From Pantoea stewartii subsp. stewartii (GTDB taxonomy: Bacteria > Pseudomonadota > Gammaproteobacteria > Enterobacterales > Enterobacteriaceae): DNA of 55,128 nucleotides. Position 1 is the stretch's first letter; each line of letters opens with the position of its first letter. The notes below the pieces were generated by a model, which worked only from the letters and a program-made list of their open reading frames with translations, did not search any database and was not told the DNA's origin. The DNA lies in the NCBI RefSeq assembly GCF_008801695.1, contig NZ_VZPF01000028.1, positions 1-55,128 on the forward strand, written 5' to 3'. This document shows positions 5,863-13,787 of the stretch, in pieces. The position numbers were made by a program, and so were the translations under genes.

Positions 5863-7360
5863 TCTCAAGCCTAAACTCAAACAGGTTACAGCCTTGCAGA
5901 TGTTGCGTCAGGACTGGAATGATTATCGCACTTTCCTACTGTATGCCCCTGTCGGATATGGGAAAACATTCATATCAGCATTCCTTGCTGATCGTGCACT
6001 TGCCAGCGGTAAGCGCACAATGTTTGTAGCGCCTTACCTGACGCTTGTACACCAGACGGCGGCGCGTTTCGTTCAGTACGGCATCCCCGAAGACCAGATC
6101 AGCTACGTCTGGCGCGACTACAAGCCGCATGACCCGGATCGCCTGATTCAGATTGCTTCGGCAGATACGCTGATTCGCCGTGAATTCCCGGACAATATCG
6201 ACCTGCTGATCGTGGACGAGGCCCACATGAAACGCCGCGCCCTGCTTGAGGTTATCCGCGACAGCGACATTCGGGTGATCGGTCTGTCAGGTACGCCGTT
6301 CTCGTCATGGATGGGCCAGTATTACGAGCGCCTCATTAAGCCAACCACGATGAAAGAGCTTATCGGCATTGGTGATTTGAGTCCGTATGAGTTTTACGCA
6401 CCCACAAACCCGGATCTGAATGGCGTGAAAATGTCCGCGAAGGGCGGCTTCGGCAAGGACTACAACGAGGAGCAGCTAGCGGAGATTATGGGCGACTCAG
6501 CGCTGGTGGGCGATATCGTCAGTAACTGGCTGCAGCATGGTGAAAACCGCCCGACAGTATGCTTCTGCGTCAATCAGTCGCATGCGGGATTCATCACGAC
6601 AGAGTTTAACCGTGCTGGCGTTTCCGCAGAAATCATCATCGACGCCACGCCGTCCGATGAGCGCCGCATGATCATCCACCGCTTCGAACAGGGTGCCACG
6701 AAAGTGATCGTCAACGTGGGCGTGCTGACGGCGGGTTTTGACAGCGATGTGCGCTGTATTATTTATGCCCGCCCGACCAAATCAGAAATGCGCTGGATAC
6801 AGTGTCTGGGGCGCGGACTGCGCACAGCCCCCGGTAAAGAACACTGCCTGATATTCGATCACAGCGGCAGCATTCACCGCCTGGGCTACCCGGACGATAT
6901 CGAGTACGACACGCTGCCTGGCAAAAATGACGGCATGAAGGCCGCAGCCGGTTACAGCGAAAGTGAAAAGGCAGAGAAGAAACCCAAAGAGTGCTCACAG
7001 TGCCACTTCATGAAGCCCGCTGGCGTTTATGTCTGCCCGAAATGCGGCTTCAAACCCGTTGGCGGTGAGAACGTCGAAACGGACACATCTCGCAGGCTGC
7101 ACAAACTGACAGGCAAAAAGCGCATTTACACCCGCAGCGACAAGCAGGTGTGGTGGAGCCAGATTAAGGGCTATCAGCGGTTCAGGGCAATGAGCGGGAA
7201 GAAGCCCGTATCAGACGGATGGTGCGCCCATACCTTCCGGGAGAAGTTTGGAGAATGGCCTAACGGGCTGTCTGATTACCCGATGGAAACCGGGCCGGAG
7301 GTTGCCGGGTATATCAAGGCGAAATTTATCGCATTCAGCAAGTCGCGGGGTGCCGCCTGA
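5855..7360 (+). CDS. Phage DEAD/DEAH-box superfamily 2 helicase
   Basis: A 501 aa SF2 helicase. Motif I is GYGKT (in YAPVGYGKTFISAF, about 33-46), motif II is VDEAH, motif III is LSGTPFSS, and the C-terminal RecA-like lobe has GRGLRTAPGK (motif VI region). Near the C-terminus two CxxC pairs (CSQCHFMKPAG, CPKCGFKP) form a zinc ribbon. It probably unwinds the phage origin or loads replication proteins. The ATG at 5855 has GCGGAGG ten bases upstream. Its stop overlaps the primase start (TGATG), so the pair is a replication cassette of the helicase-primase type without a polymerase. Confidence 0.85.
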   Translation: MLNLKPKLKQVTALQMLRQDWNDYRTFLLYAPVGYGKTFISAFLADRALASGKRTMFVAPYLTLVHQTAARFVQYGIPEDQISYVWRDYKPHDPDRLIQIASADTLIRREFPDNIDLLIVDEAHMKRRALLEVIRDSDIRVIGLSGTPFSSWMGQYYERLIKPTTMKELIGIGDLSPYEFYAPTNPDLNGVKMSAKGGFGKDYNEEQLAEIMGDSALVGDIVSNWLQHGENRPTVCFCVNQSHAGFITTEFNRAGVSAEIIIDATPSDERRMIIHRFEQGATKVIVNVGVLTAGFDSDVRCIIYARPTKSEMRWIQCLGRGLRTAPGKEHCLIFDHSGSIHRLGYPDDIEYDTLPGKNDGMKAAAGYSESEKAEKKPKECSQCHFMKPAGVYVCPKCGFKPVGGENVETDTSRRLHKLTGKKRIYTRSDKQVWWSQIKGYQRFRAMSGKKPVSDGWCAHTFREKFGEWPNGLSDYPMETGPEVAGYIKAKFIAFSKSRGAA

Positions 7361-8343
7361 TGAATACCAGAGACGCAGTGATCGGGCGCTGGCCGGAAGT
7401 GTTTAAGGCATTTGGGATGCCACCCGTAACCGGGCTGAAGCACTGGGCGAAGGAATGTCCGGTCTGCAACCGAAAGGGCAAATTCCGCATCGATGACAAA
7501 GAGGGCCGGGGTACGTGGATTTGCAGTTGCGGCAGCGGTGACGGCTGGAAGCTGCTTGAACTGACGCAGCAGAAGACCATCGGCGAACTGTTTGCAGAGG
7601 TGGATCAGATTATCGGCAACGTCTGGCAGCGTGACGCCAGCGCACCGCAGCGACAAAAGCAGCCTGCTCCGGTGGATCAGGTGCGTGATGCCGTTCTGCG
7701 CAAGTTCTCAGGGATGCAGGGGCTGCGAGACACGCCAGCACAGGATTATCTCAGCAGCAGGGGGATATTCACGCTGCCCACACCGGACGCAGCCAGATAC
7801 TGTACGAGTCAGCCTCTGCACGCTGGCGGCACGTTTCAGGCGATATGGTCACTGGCAACCGACAGCAAAATGAACCTGTGCTATCTCCACCGCACGCTAC
7901 TGGACGGTGACAAAAAGGCATCAGTCGATATGGCGAAAAAGCAGAAAAAGCTACAGGACGATAACTATCTGGAATATGCCACCTCAGTTGCTATCCGGCT
8001 TTTCCCGGTAGCGTCCACGCTGGGTATCGCAGAGGGGATCGAAACGGCCCTGTCGTGCAAACAGCTTTATGGCGTCAATACCTGGTCAGTCATCAACGCA
8101 AACTTCATGGAGAAGTTTCTCGCGCCGGCAGGGGTAACTCACCTGATTATTTTTACCGACATGGACAGGCACACGGCAACAGGGCACGCAAAGGCGTTCG
8201 AGTGCGCACATAAAAACTTACTGGCTAAAAACGATGTTGAAAAAGTTACAGTTCGCTGGTGTGACGGCGGCGATTTCAACGATTTGATTATGAACGGCGA
8301 TCAGGTTCGGGAACTCACATTTAACAAAAAGGCGGCAGCATAA
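7360..8343 (+). CDS. Phage primase: zinc ribbon plus Toprim domain
   Basis: A 327 aa protein with an N-terminal primase zinc ribbon of the P4/T7 type (CPVCNRKGKFRIDD...CSCGSG, about residues 31-54) and a C-terminal Toprim domain (IAEGIETALSC with the conserved Glu, then IIFTDMDRH with the DxD). It should synthesise RNA primers for phage replication. Start overlaps the helicase stop; its own stop overlaps the Q start, so all three are one transcript. Similar to the uncharacterised Toprim_3 proteins in many enterobacterial prophages. Confidence 0.82.
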   Translation: MNTRDAVIGRWPEVFKAFGMPPVTGLKHWAKECPVCNRKGKFRIDDKEGRGTWICSCGSGDGWKLLELTQQKTIGELFAEVDQIIGNVWQRDASAPQRQKQPAPVDQVRDAVLRKFSGMQGLRDTPAQDYLSSRGIFTLPTPDAARYCTSQPLHAGGTFQAIWSLATDSKMNLCYLHRTLLDGDKKASVDMAKKQKKLQDDNYLEYATSVAIRLFPVASTLGIAEGIETALSCKQLYGVNTWSVINANFMEKFLAPAGVTHLIIFTDMDRHTATGHAKAFECAHKNLLAKNDVEKVTVRWCDGGDFNDLIMNGDQVRELTFNKKAAA

Positions 8344-8756
8344 TGCGTGATATTCAGATGGTTTTATCTCGTTGGGGCGCTTGGGCAGCGAGTGGTGAAA
8401 GTAATATCGGCTATCCGCGCACGGCTGCCGGACTTTCAAGGCTGCTTCCTGCCAGTCGTCAGGGGCGGGTATCTTGCTGCGATGATGACGGAATGTTTAT
8501 CAACGAGGCTATGATTCGCCTGAGCAAGCACGATGAATATCTCTGTGCGCTGCTGGAATGGCATTACATCGAGAATTTGCCGCTCCGTGCAATGGCGACA
8601 AAGCTGGGTATTTCACATAACCAGGTATCGGTAAGAATTCAGGCGGCCGAAAGCTTTATTCAAGGCTCACTTTGCACGCTGGATATCAGGCTGGAAATGG
8701 ACAGGGAATGTCGCAAAGAAAATATTTTGCCGCCTAAGCTGAAAAGAGTTGTGTAA
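8343..8756 (+). CDS. Late antiterminator Q (Phage_antitermQ family)
   Basis: A 137 aa protein of the lambdoid Q family: it begins MRDIQMVLSRWGAWAASGES, the conserved signature of this type, followed by SCCDDDGMFIN and an HTH-like segment (RAMATKLGISHNQVSVRIQ). Q binds near the late promoter and makes RNA polymerase read through the terminator just downstream. The arrangement here (Q, promoter, hairpin at 8819, then lysis and head genes) fits that role. It is the last gene of the PR operon. Confidence 0.85.
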   Translation: MRDIQMVLSRWGAWAASGESNIGYPRTAAGLSRLLPASRQGRVSCCDDDGMFINEAMIRLSKHDEYLCALLEWHYIENLPLRAMATKLGISHNQVSVRIQAAESFIQGSLCTLDIRLEMDRECRKENILPPKLKRVV

Positions 8757-8785
8757 TTACAAAACCCAACTTATTCTGCTATGAG

Positions 8786-8812
8786 TTGACACAACGCACT
8801 GACACATAACAT
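8786..8812 (+). promoter_or_regulatory. Putative late promoter PR'
   Basis: TTGACA at 8786-8791 is a perfect -35; the best -10 is TAACAT at 8807-8812 (15 bp spacer), so the match is imperfect. It lies 30 bp after Q and just before a terminator, exactly where the Q-dependent late promoter is expected. No experiment or pause element is visible to confirm it. Confidence 0.45.
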
Positions 8813-8818
8813 TCAAGA

Positions 8819-8841
8819 CCTCGCTTCGGCGGGGTTTTTTT
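8819..8841 (+). terminator. Terminator after the late promoter (tR' equivalent)
   Basis: CCTCGC-TTCG-GCGGGG forms a short tetraloop hairpin followed by seven T (8835-8841). Located between the presumed late promoter and the lysis genes, it is the likely target of Q antitermination. Confidence 0.75.
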
Positions 8842-8855
8842 GTGCCTGTAATTCA

Positions 8856-8930
8856 TGGTGAGAAGCACAGCGGTTGTGCGTTCGGCTGTTAATCGATTGG
8901 TCGCAGGTTCGAATCCTGCCTTGCCCGCCA
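8856..8930 (+). tRNA. Phage-encoded tRNA-Asn (GTT)-like gene
   Basis: A complete cloverleaf folds by hand: acceptor 8856-8862/8920-8926 (six of seven pairs, first pair mismatched), D stem GCAC/GTGC with loop AGCGGTT, anticodon loop CTGTTAA with GTT at 8888-8890, five-base variable loop, T arm GCAGG-TTCGAAT-CCTGC, discriminator G and encoded CCA at 8928-8930. The anticodon stem has a T-T and a G-T pair. tRNA genes between Q and the lysis cassette are known in lambdoid (for example Shiga-toxin) phages. It may supply Asn-tRNA or be a decaying copy; the mismatches lower certainty about function. Confidence 0.65.
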
Positions 8931-9075
8931 AAAATGCAAACTTAGCTGAGAAGAATTAGCGCTTGCCTGAAGAGCTTGAGAGGGTGGATCGTTACCATCA
9001 GTTTGCACCAAATTCGCTCTGGGCAGATATGCCAGGCAGTTAATCGCAGTAGCGTCAGAGCAACTATTTACAAAG

Positions 9076-9099
9076 GGCCGCTACAGAGCGGCCTTTTTT
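9076..9099 (+). terminator. Strong terminator upstream of the holin gene
   Basis: Perfect 7 bp stem GGCCGCT/AGCGGCC with a four-base loop ACAG, followed by six T (9094-9099). It lies 45 bp before the holin start, so late transcription must read through it, consistent with Q-modified polymerase. Confidence 0.8.
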
Positions 9100-9144
9100 C
9101 ATTTCCACAGCAAGCCGCCATCATTCCGGTGGCGGGAATAAAGT

Positions 9145-9492
9145 ATGTCCTCACAAGACCCTGGCTTCTGGGCCAGAGTTTTACTCTGGCTATACAGTCA
9201 CAAGACCGAATGGGGATATGCCGGGGTAGCAGGCATGTTTTCACTATTACGCAGTGCCTATGCAAAAAGCCCGTGGAGCAAACGGGTTCTCGACGCTGTT
9301 TCCTGTAGTGCGCTGGCCTTTTTCGCAGCGCCAACACTTCAGGTAGTCGGCGCTCTCTTCAACTGGAACATACCCGATGCTGCCGCACAGGTTTTCGCGG
9401 TTTACATCGGGTATGTCGGCAATGACTACATCAGCGCCAGACTGCGCGGGTGGATAGACAGAAAATCAGGGGAAACCAATGAAGGTCAGTAA
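9145..9492 (+). CDS. Phage holin, lambda-type family
   Basis: A 115 aa inner-membrane protein of the Phage_holin_3 type (the FWARVLLWLYSHKTEWGYAG opening is characteristic). Hydrophobic segments lie at about 23-37, 52-68 and 80-94. Holins form membrane holes that release the endolysin and set lysis timing. The 3' end overlaps the endolysin gene by 14 bp, the usual lysis-cassette layout. No dual-start motif is evident. Confidence 0.8.
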   Translation: MSSQDPGFWARVLLWLYSHKTEWGYAGVAGMFSLLRSAYAKSPWSKRVLDAVSCSALAFFAAPTLQVVGALFNWNIPDAAAQVFAVYIGYVGNDYISARLRGWIDRKSGETNEGQ

Positions 9493-9904
9493 TAACGGGA
9501 TCAACCTCATCAAGCGCTTCGAAGGTCTGGAAATTGAGGCATACCGCGACAGCGTAAACATTCCTACCATCGGCTACGGTCACACCCGCGGCGTAAAGAT
9601 GGGCGATGTCATTACCGGCGAACAGGCCGATGCATTTCTTCGTGAAGATTTGCAGGTTGCAGAGCTGACCATTAACACCAACGTCAAGGTGAAGCTGACA
9701 CAGAACCAGTTCGACGCGCTGACGTCATTTGTGTTCAACCTTGGCTCCGGCAACTTCGTTAAATCCACATTGCTCAAAAAGCTCAATCTGGGCGACTACG
9801 CAGGTGCAGCCGATGAGTTTGGCAGGTGGGTTAACGCTGGTGGCAAGCAACTGGCTGGCCTTGTTAAGCGCCGTGCCGCAGAGCGAGAGGTATTTCTCTC
9901 ATGA
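9479..9904 (+). CDS. Phage endolysin, GH24 lysozyme (muramidase)
   Basis: A 141 aa T4-lysozyme-type enzyme that cuts the glycan strands of peptidoglycan. The catalytic set E-8-D-5-T is present: Glu15 (in RFEGLE), Asp24 (in YRD) and Thr30 (in PTIGYGHT). There is no signal-anchor at the N-terminus (MKVSNNGINLIKRFEG), so it is a soluble, holin-dependent enzyme. It starts inside the holin gene and its end overlaps the Rz start by 4 bp. Confidence 0.92.
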   Translation: MKVSNNGINLIKRFEGLEIEAYRDSVNIPTIGYGHTRGVKMGDVITGEQADAFLREDLQVAELTINTNVKVKLTQNQFDALTSFVFNLGSGNFVKSTLLKKLNLGDYAGAADEFGRWVNAGGKQLAGLVKRRAAEREVFLS

Positions 9905-10353
9905 ATCCATTGGCAATCATCAAAAACTTTGCGCCGGTAATCGTCATAGGGCTGATATGCGTAGCCTTATGGGGTTTGAATGCCCGCAACTCGCAGTTAT
10001 CAGCAACCAATGAACGGCTTGAAAAGCTGGCTAACAGCAAAGACGGCCAGATCAACGACCTCCGCTCCAAGAATGACGGTCTGGCTGCCAGCGTCAATGA
10101 CCTGGTTAATGCCGTAAAAGAGCAAAACGAAGTCATGGGTCAGGTCGCAAAACAACGCGCCGCAACAGCAGAGCAGAACCGGAAACTACAAGATGAAATC
10201 AAGCAATACCTTGCAGCGGATAAAAACGCTGCCGCGCCTGTTCCTGCTGATGCTGTTAACCGGTTGCGGAGTGCAGCAAAGGCCGCAGGTGGAGTACAGG
10301 ACAATCAGCCAGCCACGTCTAAATCTGCCAGCGGAACTGACAAGCCCCATTAG
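9901..10353 (+). CDS. Rz-like i-spanin
   Basis: A 150 aa protein with one N-terminal membrane segment (about 10-25, VIVIGLICVALWGL) followed by a long periplasmic coiled coil (heptad-like LEKLANSKDGQINDLRSKND through about residue 100). It would sit in the inner membrane and, with the outer-membrane lipoprotein Rz1, fuse the two membranes in the last step of lysis. Start ATGA-overlaps the endolysin stop. The Rz1 gene is nested in another frame. Confidence 0.82.
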   Translation: MNPLAIIKNFAPVIVIGLICVALWGLNARNSQLSATNERLEKLANSKDGQINDLRSKNDGLAASVNDLVNAVKEQNEVMGQVAKQRAATAEQNRKLQDEIKQYLAADKNAAAPVPADAVNRLRSAAKAAGGVQDNQPATSKSASGTDKPH

Positions 10354-10486
10354 TGTACCTCTGCCGCCCGATAATATGACCTACGGCAACAGCGTTGGCC
10401 TCAACATTGAACTCTATGGCGTTATTGAGCAGTGCAACACAGACCGCGCCGCAATCCGAAAAATCGAATCAGGGAATAAGCAATGA
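10193..10486 (+). CDS. Rz1-like o-spanin lipoprotein, overlapping Rz out of frame
   Basis: A 97 aa lipoprotein starting inside Rz in a different frame and extending 133 bp beyond it. The signal peptide ends in a lipobox (LLMLLTGC), and the mature chain is proline-containing (LPAELTSPISVPLPP), typical of o-spanins. It acts in the outer membrane as partner of Rz. The stop overlaps the next gene as ATGA. At 97 aa it is longer than lambda Rz1 (60 aa). Confidence 0.8.
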   Translation: MKSSNTLQRIKTLPRLFLLMLLTGCGVQQRPQVEYRTISQPRLNLPAELTSPISVPLPPDNMTYGNSVGLNIELYGVIEQCNTDRAAIRKIESGNKQ

Positions 10487-10935
10487 ACGAACAAGCCAAT
10501 AAAATACTGGCCGACTTATTACAAAAGGCCAGCAACGGTATTGATGCCGCTGTGTCATTCAGCCAGGCGCAAATCCCGGATGTGATTCATCAGTTGCTGG
10601 TCTGGAACTTCACATTCAGTCTGATTACCACTGTTGTGGCCGCGCTGACAATTCCTCTTTTGGTCTGGTTTTTGCGCTCTCAGTTATCGCGCAAACAGAC
10701 AGGTACGATAGCCCGTGGCGAAAGTTATTCCTGGGGTGAGGGCAAACCTAAGTACCGCCCTACACTCATGTGGGATAGCAAAGGTGAACTTTCTCCAGGC
10801 GCAATGCTTTTTGGTTTCATAGTCCCTGTATGGGTGCTTTGCATAGCCGATAGAGTTCTGGACCTGACCTGGCTGAAAATCTGGGTAGCCCCAAAGCTCT
10901 ACCTCATCGAATACGCAGCCCACTTAATGAAGTGA
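10483..10935 (+). CDS. Hypothetical phage membrane protein
   Basis: A 150 aa protein with two strongly hydrophobic segments: about 43-66 (FTFSLITTVVAALTIPLLVW) and about 106-121 (MLFGFIVPVWVLCIAD), with a basic cytoplasmic-type loop between them. It follows Rz1 by ATGA overlap, so it belongs to the lysis transcript. Candidates are an antiholin or an additional lysis or exclusion factor; nothing in the sequence decides between these. Confidence 0.6.
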   Translation: MNEQANKILADLLQKASNGIDAAVSFSQAQIPDVIHQLLVWNFTFSLITTVVAALTIPLLVWFLRSQLSRKQTGTIARGESYSWGEGKPKYRPTLMWDSKGELSPGAMLFGFIVPVWVLCIADRVLDLTWLKIWVAPKLYLIEYAAHLMK

Positions 10936-10942
10936 TCACCAC

Positions 10943-10970
10943 AAGGCGCATTCCAGCAGTGCGCCTTTTT
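10943..10970 (+). terminator. Terminator after the lysis cassette
   Basis: AAGGCGCA and TGCGCCTT pair around a nine-base loop and run into a T tract. It separates the lysis genes from the accessory block; 119 bp without a gene follow before the next start. Confidence 0.7.
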
Positions 10971-11089
10971 ATTTTGTTCTGAAAAATGCATTCACTGAGT
11001 TCACTTTTCAGCATAAACACGATGAATCATCGGATGGTGGTCTCGCCAATACCGAGCATCTATCGCACCCAGCCAGCAGGATATTCTAA

Positions 11090-11656
11090 ATGAGCACTCA
11101 AGAAGACAGTTTTGACGGCGGCAGGTTACCGTTTGGTGGCTTCCCTTTTCCGAAGAGGAAGATTGGTATAACCATTTCTGGTCTTGAGGAATGGAAGGAA
11201 GGGATTGTCAGAGGCACTGCTGTTCAGGTGGATATCCTTCAGAAGGGCGAAAAAATTCACAGCGAAGTGTTCTCGGGCAAATCATCAGGTCAGTTTACCC
11301 GACAGGTAGTTATTAACGCTTCTTCCGTTGATCTGGTTGCAGTGCACAACCGACCAGACCTGCCAAACCTGAAGGTCTCTGTAGATTTCATTGCTGAGCG
11401 GAACCCTTTCACTATCAAAAACGGCGTAGTCTTCATCAGTGAAGCCCTCAACACCAGACAAATGTGTGTCGGAGTAAAAAAAGCTCAGGACAAGGCTGAT
11501 AAAGCGCTGGATGAATTGTTTGCAAATGAAGATAAGCCTTTTATTAATGACTTACTGGAAGGCTTGAGCAATGAGTTCAGCGAAGAAATATCAGGCGTAG
11601 TCCGGGAAGTGATCAGGAAGGAACTTCAGCCCGGCGGCTTACTCTTCAGGCGGTAG
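11090..11656 (+). CDS. Unrecognised phage protein preceding the glycosyltransferases
   Basis: A 188 aa protein with no family I can name. The N-terminus is glycine-rich (SFDGGRLPFGGFPFPKRK), the middle is predominantly beta-like (IGITISGLEEWKEGIVRGTA; VDLVAVHNRP), and about residues 120-188 are helical and acidic. It is 2 bp from the downstream glycosyltransferase, so the two are probably co-translated. Role unknown. Confidence 0.55.
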   Translation: MSTQEDSFDGGRLPFGGFPFPKRKIGITISGLEEWKEGIVRGTAVQVDILQKGEKIHSEVFSGKSSGQFTRQVVINASSVDLVAVHNRPDLPNLKVSVDFIAERNPFTIKNGVVFISEALNTRQMCVGVKKAQDKADKALDELFANEDKPFINDLLEGLSNEFSEEISGVVREVIRKELQPGGLLFRR

Positions 11657-11658
11657 TC

Positions 11659-13116
11659 ATGAATGTTCTTATTGATGGCATTGCTTATGCGCCAGTGACT
11701 GATCGGGCATCAAATATCGGTATTGCCATAACAACCCATAACCGCCATGACGTTTTGTCCCGTGCTCTCGATCACCACATCAGGTATCTGCCAGCCGGTG
11801 CGCTGGTGGTTGTGATTGATGACGGCTCAACCCTTCCGGTGACTGTTCCGGCTGGAGTAAAACTAATTCGTCGTGACGTGTCACGCGGCATAGTGTCATC
11901 AAAGAACGCCAGCTTACTGACGCTGATTGATGCAGGCTGTGAACATCTTTTCCTTTGGGATGATGACGCATGGCCTGTAGCTGGTGGATGGGAGCAGCCT
12001 TACATCGACTCACCCGAACCGCACTTGGCCTATCAGTTTCAGGACTTCGCTACAGGCCAGAAGTTAAACGACATAGCCGTGTTGTACCGTGACGATAGGC
12101 ACGTAGCCTACACAGGCCAGCGCGGCGTGATGCTGTACTACCATCGCAGCGTGATTGAAAAGGTGGGTGGGTTTGACCCCATCTATCAGCGCGGCATGTA
12201 CGAGCACTCAGATTTAGCGTTACGCATTCACAATGCCGGGCTCACGTCATGGGCGTTCGCTGATGTCGTAGGTTCGGAAAAGTTAATTTACTCGCTTGAT
12301 GAGCATCAGGCTGTTGAACGTTCTGTACCGAAGCCAGACCGTGAAGCGCAGGTTAAGCGCAATGTGACAATTCACAACGAGCGCCGTAACAGTGGTTATA
12401 CCGGGTATGCAGAGTACCGCGACAGGCACAATGTGGTTATCACCACGTTACTGACAAGTCAGCCTGACCCTCAGCGCGGCGCGAAGATAACCGCATCACC
12501 TGACCTGCTGGCTAAGTGGGCATCCTCGCTCAGTGGTTGTGGCCGCATCGTCCTGGCTGATGAGCTGGACATTGCTCCGGCAGATACCGAGTTATTTCGT
12601 GTGCCCGATGTGAAGATGAATGTCTACTTCCGGCGCTGGCTGCATATCTGGCAGCACTTACGCGATCACCCTGAATATCACTTTGTCTGGTGTACCGATG
12701 GCACTGATGTAGAAATGCTTCAGGAACCATGGCAGGAAATGGAGCAGGGCAAGATTTACGTTGGCTCTGAACCCAAGACTTATGCCGACAACTGGGCTAA
12801 GCAGAATCATCCCGAAGCTATCTGTCAGGCATTCATTGATGAGCATCGCAATGATGTGATGTTAAACGCTGGCCTGCTGGGTGGCACCCGCGATGATGTG
12901 ATGGCAATAGCACATGGCATTGTCCGGCTGTATTACCACATCGAATCATTGCGGTTCTGGGGCAAAGAGCCTTCAGCATCGTCCGTTGGCGACATGATCG
13001 CTTTCGGTATAGTCGCTCATCGTTACCGCGACCGGCTGGTAACAGGCCCACGCGTCCACACAGTTTTCAAATCTGACGGCATCGGTAAGGAGTTCGCTTT
13101 CTGGCGCCATAAATAA
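11659..13116 (+). CDS. Two-domain phage glycosyltransferase (GT2-like N-terminus)
   Basis: A 485 aa protein. Residues about 18-220 are a GT-A fold of the GT2 type: GIAITTHNRHDVLSRAL, VVVIDDGS, and the DxD-like LFLWDDDAW, then GGFDPIYQRGMYEHSDL, the acceptor-site ED-like region. Residues about 255-485 look like a second GT-A-like unit (FVWCTDGTDVEML, MLNAGLLGG, GDMIAFG). The likely reaction is sugar transfer from a nucleotide sugar; the acceptor (host LPS, virion protein or DNA) cannot be read from sequence. No signal peptide, so cytoplasmic. It lies between the lysis and packaging genes, a usual site for accessory (moron) genes. Confidence 0.72.
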   Translation: MNVLIDGIAYAPVTDRASNIGIAITTHNRHDVLSRALDHHIRYLPAGALVVVIDDGSTLPVTVPAGVKLIRRDVSRGIVSSKNASLLTLIDAGCEHLFLWDDDAWPVAGGWEQPYIDSPEPHLAYQFQDFATGQKLNDIAVLYRDDRHVAYTGQRGVMLYYHRSVIEKVGGFDPIYQRGMYEHSDLALRIHNAGLTSWAFADVVGSEKLIYSLDEHQAVERSVPKPDREAQVKRNVTIHNERRNSGYTGYAEYRDRHNVVITTLLTSQPDPQRGAKITASPDLLAKWASSLSGCGRIVLADELDIAPADTELFRVPDVKMNVYFRRWLHIWQHLRDHPEYHFVWCTDGTDVEMLQEPWQEMEQGKIYVGSEPKTYADNWAKQNHPEAICQAFIDEHRNDVMLNAGLLGGTRDDVMAIAHGIVRLYYHIESLRFWGKEPSASSVGDMIAFGIVAHRYRDRLVTGPRVHTVFKSDGIGKEFAFWRHK

Positions 13117-13126
13117 GGAGCAGGTT

Positions 13127-13216
13127 ATGGATTCGAGCACAATTATTTCCATAATCGCCCTCGCGATAAGCTGCCTTTCTCTGGGTATCACTATCGGGAG
13201 ATATCTCGGTGATTAA
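13127..13216 (+). CDS. Small single-pass membrane protein (29 aa)
   Basis: ATG 13127 has an excellent ribosome-binding site (AAGGAG eight bases upstream). The product, MDSSTIISIIALAISCLSLG followed by ITIGRYLGD, is one hydrophobic helix with a short charged tail. Its stop overlaps the GTG of the next gene by 8 bp. It sits between two glycosyltransferase genes, so a membrane-anchoring or coupling role is possible; that is inference. Confidence 0.5.
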   Translation: MDSSTIISIIALAISCLSLGITIGRYLGD

Positions 13217-13787
13217 GTTTGCCATAGTGGCGCATCACTCACGATTAGAAGCAGTGATGAACCTGAAGCACGTGCTTAATGCGCACTTCCTGCTTGATGA
13301 TAAAGATGGTGGTGCCAATGCCAATCACCGCCGCGCCATTGAGTGGGCCAGTCAGCAGGATTGCCGTGTAGTGATACTGGAAGACGATGCGCTGTTAGTT
13401 GATGGCTTCACCGAAAAGGTAACAGCCTGGCTTGACCGGTTCCCTGATGATTTGCTGTCTTTCTATTTAGGCACCGGCAGGCCACCACAGTATCAGCTTG
13501 AAGTGGCAACAAAGCTTATCGACAGCGACCAGTGCCAGACTGACTACATCACCATGAGCAGGCTGATTCACGGCGTCTGTTACAGCATACCGCAGCATCG
13601 CATCGGTGATGTGCTGACCAGATGGGACAGCGCAAAGCCAGCTGACTACGCGTTTGGTGATGCCTATGGCGGTGATGTTATCTATCCCTGCTACTCACTG
13701 GTTGACCATGCAGACTCTACAACAGTAGAGCGGCACCCCGACAACGAGCAACGCACAGAACGCCGCAGGGCGTGGAGGCTTGCATGA
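13209..13787 (+). CDS. Glycosyltransferase-like protein (GT25-type motif)
   Basis: A 192 aa protein from a GTG start at 13209 (GGAG nine bases upstream). It carries VVILEDDALLVDGF (about 56-69), the EDDA motif typical of GT25 (LPS galactosyltransferase/LOB1-type) enzymes, preceded by ANHRRAIEWA and followed by FYLGTGRPP. At 192 aa it is shorter than most GT25 enzymes but keeps the nucleotide-sugar region. It ends by ATGA overlap with the HNH gene. Together with the larger enzyme upstream it forms a phage glycosylation cassette. Confidence 0.65.
   Translation: MIKFAIVAHHSRLEAVMNLKHVLNAHFLLDDKDGGANANHRRAIEWASQQDCRVVILEDDALLVDGFTEKVTAWLDRFPDDLLSFYLGTGRPPQYQLEVATKLIDSDQCQTDYITMSRLIHGVCYSIPQHRIGDVLTRWDSAKPADYAFGDAYGGDVIYPCYSLVDHADSTTVERHPDNEQRTERRRAWRLA

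Larger units (their letters stand above)
8757..9144. other. Q-to-lysis intergenic region without protein genes
   Basis: This 388 bp stretch holds the putative late promoter, the tR'-like hairpin, the tRNA-Asn-like gene and a second terminator at 9076. From 8931 to 9075 I see no convincing gene. Long untranslated leaders are normal upstream of lambdoid lysis cassettes. Confidence 0.6.

Noticed and set aside
9479..9904. Signal-anchor-release (SAR) endolysin
   Set aside because: The N-terminus is not hydrophobic; the enzyme is of the soluble, holin-dependent type.
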